Assembly (NCBI GenBank): GCA_017311315.1 | Contig: CM029610.1 | Span: forward strand, 7,366,387-7,430,386 | Source: Dendrocalamus latiflorus | Lineage: Eukaryota; Streptophyta; Magnoliopsida; Poales; Poaceae | DNA: 64,000 nucleotides | Reading direction: 5' to 3' | Shown here: positions 54,010 to 63,300 of the stretch, one piece after another | How positions within the stretch are numbered: position 1 is the first letter of the stretch | Layout: each line of letters opens with the position of its first letter | Program-made: the position numbers and the translations under genes | The notes under the pieces: model-generated | What the model was told of the DNA's origin: nothing | The model's database searches: none | What the model saw: the letters and a program-made list of their open reading frames with translations, nothing else

Positions 54010-55668
54010 TGTCTGGATTAAATTTTGTGACGTTGCAAATATATTCATGATGAATAATTTCGTCATAAATTACACGTCCTGGACCACATAACGGTATCGT
54101 CATAGAAAATATTTTATGACACTAAGTAAATCGTCATAAATATTATTGTATGACGATCTGTTATTCGTCATAAATGTGTACTATTTTATGACGATTTCCC
54201 AATGATCGTCACTAAGAACATTCTATGACGCAGAATCTGTGACGATCCGAGTGACGCAAGAAAATCGTCGCTATTATGCTTTTATGACAAAAATCCATGA
54301 TTTTGTGACAAATACGTATCATCACCGATGCTCAAATTTCTTGTAGTGCGTAGTCGTGCAGGAGCAGCTTGATGTCTCTCATGGCGCACCGGGTGGTCTT
54401 GTCGATGTCGCCTCCCTGCGGAACGCCCAGCGAGTCGCCCGCCTCGAGGCAGGCCTTGACGTCACGGATCATTGCCCGGATCGCGTCGCTCAGCAGCTGC
54501 ACGACGCTCCGGATCTTTCGGGAGACGATCTCCTTGTGCAGGCCGGAGAAGAGCTGCAGGAGAACCGGGGAGTGGTCCGAGATGGAGGCGTAGACATCGA
54601 GCGCGCGCAGCAGGTTCTCCCGCGTCTTCTCCACGCCGGCGACGGCGTCCGCGAAGGCCAGCATCTTCAGCACGCTTGCCATGGCGAATTCTGCAAACTG
54701 GGGCGCTTCCGGCTGCAGAGGTTCGTCCATGCCGCCGACCAGCCCCGCCTCCGTGTCTACAAGGGAGAAGGCTGCCATGGCTTCTCTGACGCTTGCGACG
54801 CTCAAGCTCGAGCTGCTTGACAAGCTACTGTCGCTTGTACCGTACGTAGATTTGCTGCTGTCCGACACTGAGGACGTACAGCTCGGCGGCGACGGCCGTC
54901 TTGGAACAGTTACAGGCGCAGAGCGCGAGCGTGTCTCCCCCACCACGGTTGGAAGACCGAGTTGGCCACCGGAGCTCTGGTCGTGGAGATCTGACCGCAT
55001 CATGTCCGAACACCTTGGCCATCACTGTGACCGCTCGGATCCACCGCTGTATCAAGCCGTCGAACGCCGCCCACTCCGGCACCATGTTGGTTTCACCGAT
55101 CCCAAGAACCCAGTCGACGTCGAGCTCCGAGAACCAGCTCTTGAGGACGTCGTCGGCGCCGCGCTCGGATGCTCCGGAGAAGGCTTGAATCAAACCCCGC
55201 GTGTACACGTCGCGGGCCATCTGGCAAGCCAGCTCGTCGAGGCCGGAGGAGGCCCCGAAGCGGAGGTGCTTCTTGAAGCATGCGTCTGGGGAGACATCGG
55301 ACGGGGGAGTCTCCGTCTCGGAGCCATCGGGGGAACTGGAGCCGCTGCTGCCGCTGCTCCGGTTACCTGACTGAATGAACAAAGCCGGTTTGTTGAGAGT
55401 GCTGAAGATGGAGATCCTCTGGATAGAGCTGCAGTATCCGCCGCCGGGCCGGCGGGTGCCGGTGGAGATGCCGCCGCTGACCGCCGCAGTTGGCGTCAAG
55501 TCGTCCGAGACCGGCGAGAGCCGGCGCAGCATGGTGATGGCCTGGCACTGGCACACGGTTTGGGGAAGGGCTCAAGGAGGGAAGAACTGATCAAAATACC
55601 ATGCGTGTCATAAATTAAGCAATAAGCCCTTCTATTTCCGTTCTGTTAGTTTAAGCTCCTATGCTATC

Positions 55669-56000
55669 TGTTAAAGTTGATTCGAATTCATATTGTGCCT
55701 GTGTAGGATATTTCATCGCCTCATGTCAGATGTGGCATAGCAAGTGCATGCACAGATTGTATCAGACGTGGTGTTAATCTGTAGCAATCGACTCTGATTC
55801 GATTTCCTCTCCGTGTAGAACTATTTTCCCTCATGCTATAAATTTGTACCCCAACAGTCCATAGGAAGAGCAACCGCTCCATTGTAAACTCTCATTATAA
55901 TGATTTGCCTTCGAGCGCCTATGATTTTTTTTCCCGAAAGGGTTTTTCACGTAAAAATTCATATCTCTTGTCTCTATTTTTCTGTGTATTATTTGTAACA
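55669..56000 (+). repeat. 5' LTR of the truncated Copia
   Basis: 332 bp from TGTTAAAG to TTGTAACA, a short inverted repeat at the LTR ends, directly followed two bases later by the PBS. The left edge is less certain: TGTTAGTT at 55643 is an alternative. Confidence 0.6.
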
Positions 56001-56002
56001 AG

Positions 56003-56014
56003 TGATATCAGAGC
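56003..56014 (+). promoter_or_regulatory. Primer-binding site, tRNA-Met type
   Basis: TGATATCAGAGC, one change from TGGTATCAGAGC. Confidence 0.75.
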
Positions 56015-56336
56015 ACAGGGATTTAGAGTCTTGAGATTTGAGGAAAAAAATTTCTGTCCGATCCAATCCGAGCGCCACCGAGTCGCCGAATTAGCTCGCG
56101 TCATGCGCAGCTCTTTGACTTCGACTCCGACCAGAATCCAACTACGCGCAGATTAAAAGATGCAGCGGCATCTGCACGGCATCGCGTGAAGAAAAAAGCA
56201 AACGAAAGCAGAAGTGCAATAGCAAACGGACAGAGAAAAAATCAAGAAAAAGGTGACATGTAACCCGATTGACAGAAATTGCTACGCGTACCTCAAATCG
56301 TGCGAGGAGTTTTGCTTTTTGGGACTTTTGCTAGGT

Positions 56337-56416
56337 ATACCCAAATTCGTACCAGTAAAATTTGGTTTTCTTCTGCATACCCAAATTCGTACCAGCAAAA
56401 TTTGGTTTTCTTCCGC
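56337..56416 (+). repeat. 40-bp unit duplicated just before the gag start codon
   Basis: 56337-56376 and 56377-56416 (ATACCCAAATTCGTACCAG...TTCT(T)C(T/C)GC) differ at two bases; the gag ATG follows immediately. Confidence 0.9.
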
Positions 56417-58309
56417 ATGGTGACTCTGAAGTACGATCTCCCGCTATTGGATCGCGACACGAGATTTTTTTTCTATGGCAAGTCAAGATGCGAGCTGTTT
56501 TATCATAGTTAGATTTGGATAATGCATTTATGGGGATCGACAAGATGCCAGCCACATTGTCCACTGATGAGAAGCAACAAAAAAAATCGTAAGGTCTTAT
56601 ATCAAATCCATCTTCATTTATCAAATAACATTTTACAGGAGGTTATGAAGGAGACATCCGCCGCCGCATTATGACTGAAGCTGGAGCAAATTTGCATGAA
56701 AAAGGAACTGACTTGCAAGATGCATCTGAAGCAGAAGTTTTCTTCCCGCAAGATGGCGGAGGGTGCTTCATTGTTGAACCACTTGACAGCTTTTAAGGAA
56801 GTTGTTGCAAACCTCGAAGCTATGGAGGTAAAGTATGATGATGAAGATTTGGGTCTTATTTTGCTATGCTCTCTGCCCAGTTCGTACTCTACTTTTACAG
56901 ATACTATTTTATATAGCTGAGATACTCTCACTCTCAATGAAGTTTATGAAGCTCTGTATGCTAAGGAAAAGATGAAGCTTATGGTTCCCAATGAAAGTTC
57001 AAGTACGCATGCAGAAGGTTTGTCTGTCCGCGGTAGGCAATTCGAGAAGGGATCAAATGGCAATTCAAGGCAGAAGCAAAAGCAGATACAGAGGCAGATC
57101 TAAATCCAGGAACAGGAAGTCATGCAGATATTGCAATAAGAATGAACATGACATATCCGAGTGTTGAAAGTTGCAGAACAAAGAGAAGAGAATAACACTT
57201 TCAAGAAGGATCAACAAGATGATGAACTTAGAGCCACCGTTATCACCAAAGAAGCTTCTGATGGAGATGTTCTCAACGCCTTCGCCGGTAATTGCAAAAC
57301 TGATGATGAATGAATTCTTGATTCAGCCTGTACGTTCCACATGAACCCGAACAGTGAATGGTTCGTTACTTATGAAGCTATACCAAGTGGATCAGTGTTG
57401 ATGGGTGATAATACACCATGCAAGGTTGCAGGTATTGGTTCTATCCAGATCAAGATGTTTGATGGCACCATCAGAACTTTATTGGATGTTCATCATATTC
57501 TGAATTTGAAGAGAAATCTTATCTCGTTGAGTACTCTTGACGCTAAAGGGTACAAGTATTCAGGTGGAGGTAGAGTTTTGAAAGTCACCAAAGGTTATCT
57601 TGTTGTAATGAAGGGTGATTGAAGGCTGCCAACTTACATCATCTGCAAGGCACTACAATTTCAGGTAATGCTACTGTTGCCTCAAATAAATCATCTGATT
57701 TTGGTGCTACTAATCTTTGGCATATGCGTCTGGGCATATGAGTGAAGCTGGAATGATGGAATCATGCAAAAGAGGATATCTTGATGGTCAAAGCATCGAC
57801 AAGTTGAAGTTTTGTGAACATTGTGTCTTCGGTAAGCAAAAGAGGGTAAAACTCAGTACTGTGACTCACTTTACAAAAGGCATATTGGATTATGCTCACT
57901 CTGATTTGTGGGAGAATTCCACGTTCTGTCACTTGGAGGTGCAAGCTACATGTTGACCATCATTGATGATTACTCAAAAAAAGTTTAGGTATATTTTGTC
58001 AAGCACAAATCAGATGTATGCAAAACATTCAAAGAGTGGAAGATTATGGTTGAAAGACAAACTGGTAAGTATGTCAAGAAGCTACGTACCGACTATGGTT
58101 TGGAGTTCTGTTCTGCAGAATTTGAAGTTTTATTCAAATCAGAGGGTATTGTGAGACATTATACCGTCCCAGGTTCTCCACAACAAAACGGTGTGGCCGA
58201 ACGCATGAACAGAACCATCATGGAGAAGGTACGTTGCATGTTATCAAACTCTGGATTATCTAAGAGTTATTGGGCTGAAACCACTTTTCTTCTTGTTCCC
58301 AAACCCTAA
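56417..58309 (+). pseudogene. Copia gag-protease-integrase relic (Tnt1-like)
   Basis: Gag starts MVTLKYDLPLLDRDTRF and resumes in other frames as KMHLKQKFSSRKMAEGASLL and SLPSSYSTFTDTILYS. The protease region has ILDSACTFHMNPNSEWF and VLMGDNTPCKVAGIGSIQIK. The integrase end has LRTDYGLEFCSAEFE and QQNGVAERMNRT, retaining the catalytic Glu. Several frameshifts and stops (for example before ILDSAC) make it non-functional. It ends at SYWAETT. Confidence 0.85.
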
Positions 58310-58434
58310 TCGTCGCCTCCAAGTGAGCCCGACCACCCCTGCTGGAGAAGGAGACGGCGGCACCGCTGCCGCTGGGGGAAGGCCCATCATGCCCCTTGAG
58401 GTGAACTAGATTTTTTTCCCTAGGTTGGAATTCG

Positions 58435-58670
58435 TTTGAAATCCATGATTGGAAAGTTTTCCAAGCAAAAGTTCCACGGAATTATTTGAAAGTTTTCTCG
58501 ATCTATTCAAAATTTTCTTGAATTAAAAGTTTTTTGAACCAATTTGAATGTTGTTGAGTCGAAAGTGTTACAAATTATGTTGAAAGTTTTCCAAATTATT
58601 TTGAAATCTTCGGAACCGAAAGATGTTGATTCGAAACTTTTCGAAAGTTTCTTGAAAGTTTTTTGAGTCG
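58435..58670. repeat. Degenerate TTGAAAGTTTTC repeat
   Basis: About ten loosely spaced variants of (T)GAAAGTTTT(C/T) with TTGAA, TCGAA and AATT between them. Not coding. Confidence 0.6.
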
Positions 58671-58834
58671 GGGTTGAAATTTTTGTTTCACCAGAGTGAG
58701 CGTGGATGGCGAGTGTCACCACAGGTGGGAAAGAAGACGTGATGGAAGGCCGCCATGTGTCAACAGTGCACGCAGCAAGGAGGACCTTGCGGCTCGATCC
58801 GTGGGTGATTGTAAATTTGAGAAACACCTAAAAC

Positions 58835-58919
58835 ATTTACTGTTGTTGTTTGAGTGAAAATTATTTCATAACAAATATTTAATGTTGTTGTTTGAGTGAA
58901 AAATTCTTTCATAACACAT
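58835..58919. repeat. 42-bp tandem duplication
   Basis: 58835-58876 and 58877-58919: ATTTA(C/A)TGTTGTTGTTTGAG, then TGAAAA and TTCATAACA. Confidence 0.85.
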
Positions 58920-58958
58920 TGGTAACTAAATAATATACTAAATTTATTGGCCTATCAA

Positions 58959-59070
58959 GGCCCTGTACAATTCGACTGATGGCTTTTGGCTTTCAACTGA
59001 GATGACACTGTAGCGGCTGGAAGAAGCCGCTACTAAAATTAGATGTGTTTAATTCAGCTTTTGGCTTAGA
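58959..59070 (+). mobile_element. Decayed MITE, family shared with 9135-9263
   Basis: GGCCCTGTACAATTCG...GGCTTTCAACTGAGATG, then a small hairpin TAGCGGCT...AGCCGCTA, then TTTAATTCAGCTTTTGGCTTAG. Confidence 0.5.
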
Positions 59071-61019
59071 TGATTTGGAAAGGGAGAAAAGGAAAAAAGG
59101 ATTAAATGAACATGAAAGAAAAAAGATACACAATGAAAGAAAAAGGGAAAAAGGAAAACAAGAAAAAATCTGATGGATGACGGCGGGAGACGCGGGCAGG
59201 ACTAATGAGGAGGGGCAGCACTAGCCAGGAGCGACGCTGGTGGCGATAAGTGGTTGAGGTGAAGGATGACATCAACTAGCGCAACAGCCGAGGTGGGGAG
59301 TGGCAGATTGAGGTGTAGCATGATGACCAAGATGGAGAATGGCGACTAGCAGCCCCCAACTTCGCCTCCACCTTTCCCAACCCAGATGGCTAGATCCGAT
59401 GGTCTCCTTGCTGGATCTGGCGAGCACAGGGGTAGATCCAGTGTCCCAGAAGCCCTACGACGACCACCACAACTGGCTCATCCTTGCCCACCCCTCTCCG
59501 ACGCACACTTCTGCGATGTCTGCACCTGCATTGAGCAAGACCTCACCCGCACTAATGCAAAGAGGGGCAAGGGTGACCCCACCGTAGCCGTCGCCTTCTG
59601 CCTCTTTCTCGTGCTCCTCCGAGAGAAGCCAAAGGCGGCTTCTGTGAAGCCACTGGAATTGATTCGACTACGCGGGCTGGAGCGGCCCCCAAATCTGATC
59701 TGACTATTAATATCGGAGAGAACTCCTATAGGGACATAGGCATCCACATGGCCGCCTGATTATATACATCGAGATTCATAAGTTCGTGATCAAACAGCTC
59801 TAAGGGCTATCCCCACGAGGAGGGAATGAGATCCTCTGACATGGGTCACTGACGCGTGGGTCCACACGCGAGGAGGGCTCACGCGTCAGCGACCCATGTC
59901 AGAGGGAAGTTACGTCAGAGGATCCTATCGCCACGAGGAGTACGTCCCATATAAGTTTCATCCATCAATATGAGTGCAAATTAGCTTTCTTCAGTTCGGT
60001 AGTAAGAACTAGAGAGACATTATGAATTGTAGGGGGGCTAAAATTAACAAAATTAAACTAGACAAGCTTAGTCGTACAAAATTGAATTGTGTACGTGTAA
60101 TTTTAACAAAGATAATTCAGACGAGTTTAGAGACTATTTGTGTTGGTTTTTAGGATGGTTTTTAGCTGTGGTTTATAGTTTTTGATTAAAAATAAATAGT
60201 AATAAATGAAAGAAGTGGTTTTTAGAAGGAGTGGACGAACGGTAAAAAAAAGTGAAAGGAAATATACGTGTACGTGACGGAAGCAAGAGGAGTAGGATGC
60301 GTGATGTATTTGTAGCCACTAATTTATTCTCGGAACGAGACGATAACAAAAAAAGTAAAAAAAGTTCGTTTTAAAAAATTAGATATTTATATTAGCTTTT
60401 AAGTTTTTTAATCAGAAGTCAGAAATCACTACGAATACGACCTTAGTCGCTTAGTTTAGTTGCACTAATTGCACCGGTAAGTCATCAGTGATATTTTTAC
60501 TTACAGCATTTAATACACTTGGCTCCACGCCAAGACGTGTCATTAAAGGATTATAATATATACGTGGGCATGGGCCATGAATTGAAAACAACCAGACGGT
60601 TGATAATGAGCATTGGCCAATCTCAGAACATTTGCGGGTTTTGACTTGCAAATATTGAAGATTAGATTTTTAATACGTAAAACTAAATTGTGTGGCAGCA
60701 TGCGGTCCAAGCGACTTGCGAACGATTGAGCGTTTTGCTCTCTGACATTAGCGCCGTGCAAGTTGGGTATTAAGTCTAGGGACGTCTGATGTCTATATAA
60801 CTTCTATAATAGGTTATTTCTTAAGTTATATCTATGGACACTACAGTCTTTCAATTTTTCCATGTAAAAATGTTTGTTATAAATAAAAAGTCATGCAACA
60901 GTGTTTTACGCTACAGAAAAGCTCATTTCCGTGCGTGCGTCCGATTTCGTGGTTGAACGCACCGTATTCACCACAATAGAAGAGTGTTGTGGAACATCGT
61001 AACCGTATTCACCACAATA
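59071..61019. other. Unassigned DNA between Copia relics
   Basis: A GC-rich stretch at 59300-59700 has short overlapping frames (for example 59339-59587) that do not resemble a family. A perfect-looking hairpin lies at 59833-59905 and a 22-bp direct repeat at 60961/61002. The rest is AT-rich. Confidence 0.4.
59833..59905. repeat. 26-bp inverted repeat (hairpin)
   Basis: Arms 59833-59858 and 59880-59905 (CCTCTGACATGGGTC(A/G)CTGAC...) match at 25 of 26 positions with a 21-bp loop. The outer sequence CCACGAGGAG recurs on both sides as a direct repeat (near 59813 and 59932). Confidence 0.85.
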
Positions 61020-61023
61020 GAAG
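60961..61023. repeat. 22-bp exact direct repeat, 41-bp period
   Basis: ACCGTATTCACCACAATAGA(AG) occurs at 60961-60982 and 61002-61023, directly before the Copia RT fragment. Confidence 0.85.
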
Positions 61024-61901
61024 TTCGAGATGAGTGATCTTGGACTGCTTGCTTACTACCTCGGGATATAGGTAGAGCAGAAGGCGGGCTGCATCACTCT
61101 CAAACAAACGATGTATGCAAAGAAGATCTTGTTGCGAGCTGGGATGACGAGTGCAACCCAGCAAGGTATCCCATGGAGCCAAAGCTTAAGCTCGAGAAGG
61201 ATGAAGATGGGGTCCAAGTTGATGTGATCAACCAAGCACAGAAGCATCATCGGATGTCCTTGGTACCTAACTCACACCTGGTCGGACATTATATATGTAG
61301 TTGGGATGGTGAGTCAGTACATGAAGAGGGCAACTTAAGTACACATGCAAACCGTGAAACAAGTCCTCATGTATATAAAGGGGCAACCGACTTTGGTCTG
61401 GTGTATTTTAGACGAGGAGGTGCAGAGAAGATTGCAAGTTACAGTGATAGTTAATTGGCAGACGACATGGATGATAGAAAGGCATAAGCAACATGTCTTT
61501 CTACTTCAACAGGAACATAATCGCTTGGGCATCTCAACAACAGAAAAAGCTTCGCCCTATCATCATATGAAGTTGAGTTCATGGCTGCCACAATAGCAGC
61601 ATGTCAAGGCATAAGGTTGCAAAGTGTGCTAAGTGAAATAACGGGAGAAGCCCCAAGTCCAGTTGTTTTGTACAGTGACAACAAATCAGCAATCGCATTG
61701 ATGAAGAATCCGGTGTTCCATGGGAGAAGCAAACATGTTGATACCCGGTTTCACTTTATCAGAGAGTGCATGGAGAAGGAACTGATTGTTGTCAAGCATG
61801 TGAGCACAGAGGAGCAGCATGCAGATATCCTCACGAAGGCACTTACTCGAGTCAAGTTCAAAGAGATGCGTGATCTACTAGGCATCAAAAATCTCGCATA
61901 G
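61020..61901 (+). pseudogene. Copia reverse transcriptase / RNase H relic
   Basis: The first part reads MSDLGLLAYYLGI, CITLKQTMYAKKILLRAGM (late RT), then several frame changes, then SSYEVEFMAATIAACQGI, VVLYSDNKSAIALMKNPV, GRSKHVDTRFHFIRECME and HADILTKALTRVKFKEMRD (RNase H and C-terminus). The last block, 61581-61901, is an intact 106-aa frame. A purine-rich TTTGGGGAGAAA follows at about 61913. It may belong to a different element from 55669-58309, because the sequence between is unrelated. Confidence 0.85.
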
Positions 61902-61979
61902 CCAAGTCAAGATTTGGGGAGAAATTATAGAAAATAATCAAGACTTGCCAAAGTATGTGGAGATCATGTCACTACAAGA

Positions 61980-63002
61980 GATCCTAACTATTGCAATGGA
62001 AAAATTGCAACAAAATACATTTCATTGCAATAATTACTGTTATTACCACGAATCATTTGTTTGTTGCAATAAGTTTGTTGTATTGCCACAATTCTAAGTT
62101 CTTGTGACAATTTTATTTTCATTGCAATAAATCGATTGTATTACAATGAAAATAAATCATTGCATTAACTAATTACTTGTGGTACTATAATATACTTATC
62201 ACCACAAAAAAGTAATTTATGGCAATAATAATAATTGCAACAAATTATATATCATTGCAATAGAATATATTACCATGATTTTATAACATTACGATATTTA
62301 TATTCTATCGCAACAAATATACATAGCTTCACCCTCATCTCTTCTTTATCTCTCTCCCTCCTCCCTATCTTGCCAAACTGCTGTCGCCAAAATCTTGTGT
62401 CTACCGTGGCCGTCATCCCTGAGCCCAAGGACCCACCTCTGATCATGTCGTTGCCAACGCCCCCACCTCTGACCATGCTGCCGCCAATTTTGTCTACTAT
62501 CATGTTGACCCGCCGCCTCGCACCGGCCCCGCCACCAATCAGGTCCTCCACCACGTTGACCCTTCCGCAGCTGATCTCGTCCTCACTGCCTATCTCGTCC
62601 TTACCAGCAGTAGGGGTGAATGACAGTGGTGGTGTTTGGACCTAAATCTACAACTACCACCGCGTACGAAAGCGGAGAGGATCTTTAGAAGGCTGAGGCG
62701 ACATGGCACGGAGTGCCGTGGAAGGCTGCGTGGTGCTCGCCAGCTAGGACGTTTTTGTGTAGCTCTCCGAATGCCATCCTGTTTGTGATCAGTGCGAAGG
62801 CAGAGATGTGCCATATTCCATGCCTATCTCCTATTCGATTAATTGCCTAACACGCATGCAACTTATTATTTTTCCCTTGCTTGAGTTCATTTAGTTTTGT
62901 GGTTTGAGTTGTTTCTATAAGCTTTCATTTTATTATTGAGTTAGCTGTTTATTTAGTGATGGATTTAGAATGGTGTTCCTACAATATTTCAAAAATCAAA
63001 AC
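61980..63002. mobile_element. Second CACTA element, left part only
   Basis: Starts CACTACAAGAGATCC, a CACTA terminus different from the first element, followed by a dense subterminal cluster of TTGCAAT/ATTGCAA words (61995-62310). A CT-rich and then GC-rich body follows. No right terminus occurs in the window; the Gypsy LTR at 63003 probably interrupts it. No transposase seen. The short frame at 62235-62645 is low-complexity. Confidence 0.7.
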
Positions 63003-63247
63003 TGTCGTAGGGGTGGCCCCCACCTAAACCCAGCAGGCCTGGTAGGAGATTATAAGGCCCAGAATAGGCCATGTGTAATGACATAACTGCCCCCAGAGGG
63101 GATAACCAGATGTAAGGGTATAACTGTAAAAGCACTCCTCATGTGTGTATATATATGAGTAAGCCTTGGGGAGGACCCAGGCCAATAGACTTATCTTCAT
63201 CACTCTCCACTACCATCTCTCTCTCTGTTTGGTCTGTAGCCACAACA
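63003..63247 (+). repeat. Gypsy 5' LTR (245 bp)
   Basis: Starts TGTCGTAGGGGTGG and ends CCACAACA (TGT...ACA). TATA-like TATATATA at 63149-63156 lies about 95 bp before the LTR end. Confidence 0.8.
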
Positions 63248-63300
63248 GTTGGCGCCGTCCGTGGGGAGGACGAAGACAAGCCTGAAGACCGAAGAAAAAG

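Larger units (their letters stand above)
51274..54348. mobile_element. Non-autonomous CACTA (En/Spm-type) element
   Basis: Terminal inverted repeats CACTACAAGAAATTTGAG at both ends; similarity goes on to 28 bp with two mismatches. The 3-bp target duplication CGT lies at 51271-51273 and 54349-54351. Subterminal regions (51290-51520 and 54010-54330) are packed with TGACGA/TCGTCA words in both orientations, the usual transposase-binding arrangement. There is no TNPD/TNP2-like transposase inside. The insertion splits the EXO70 exon. Confidence 0.95.
50672..55556 (-). pseudogene. EXO70-type exocyst subunit, disrupted
   Basis: Coding pieces are 55556 to about 55000, about 55000 to 54352 (shifted frame), and 51270-50672; with the 3.1-kb insertion removed, about 600 aa, the usual size for plant EXO70, which is often intronless. 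Recognisable family blocks: DELACQMARDVYTRGLIQAF, VLKSWFSELDVDWVL, FAEFAMASVLKMLAFADAV, DKTTRCAMRDIKLLLHDY, IFLLNNSCFILQQVE and QLRERLRAAVAARVVGEY. EXO70 tethers secretory vesicles to the plasma membrane; grass paralogues are numerous. The CACTA element at 51274-54348 sits in the Tyr-Gly codons after LLLHDY and ends the frame. Independently, the frame shifts by one base somewhere between about 55005 and 54880. A Copia LTR starts about 110 bp upstream of the start codon. The locus cannot make a full protein as it stands. The family call is firm; the clade is not assigned. Confidence 0.88.
55669..58309 (+). mobile_element. Copia element truncated after integrase
   Basis: 5' LTR about 55669-56000 (TGTTAAAG...TTTGTAACA), PBS at 56003, gag start at 56417, protease and integrase remnants up to about 58300. 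Reverse transcriptase, RNase H and 3' LTR are absent. It lies directly upstream of the EXO70 start, pointing away from that gene. Confidence 0.8.

Noticed and set aside
54356..55370. Plus-strand frames of 154 and 229 aa
   Set aside because: Antisense shadows of the EXO70 exon.
61921..61980. 3' LTR directly after the Copia RNase H relic
   Set aside because: A purine-rich tract is present, but no TG...CA LTR follows before the CACTA terminus at 61980.
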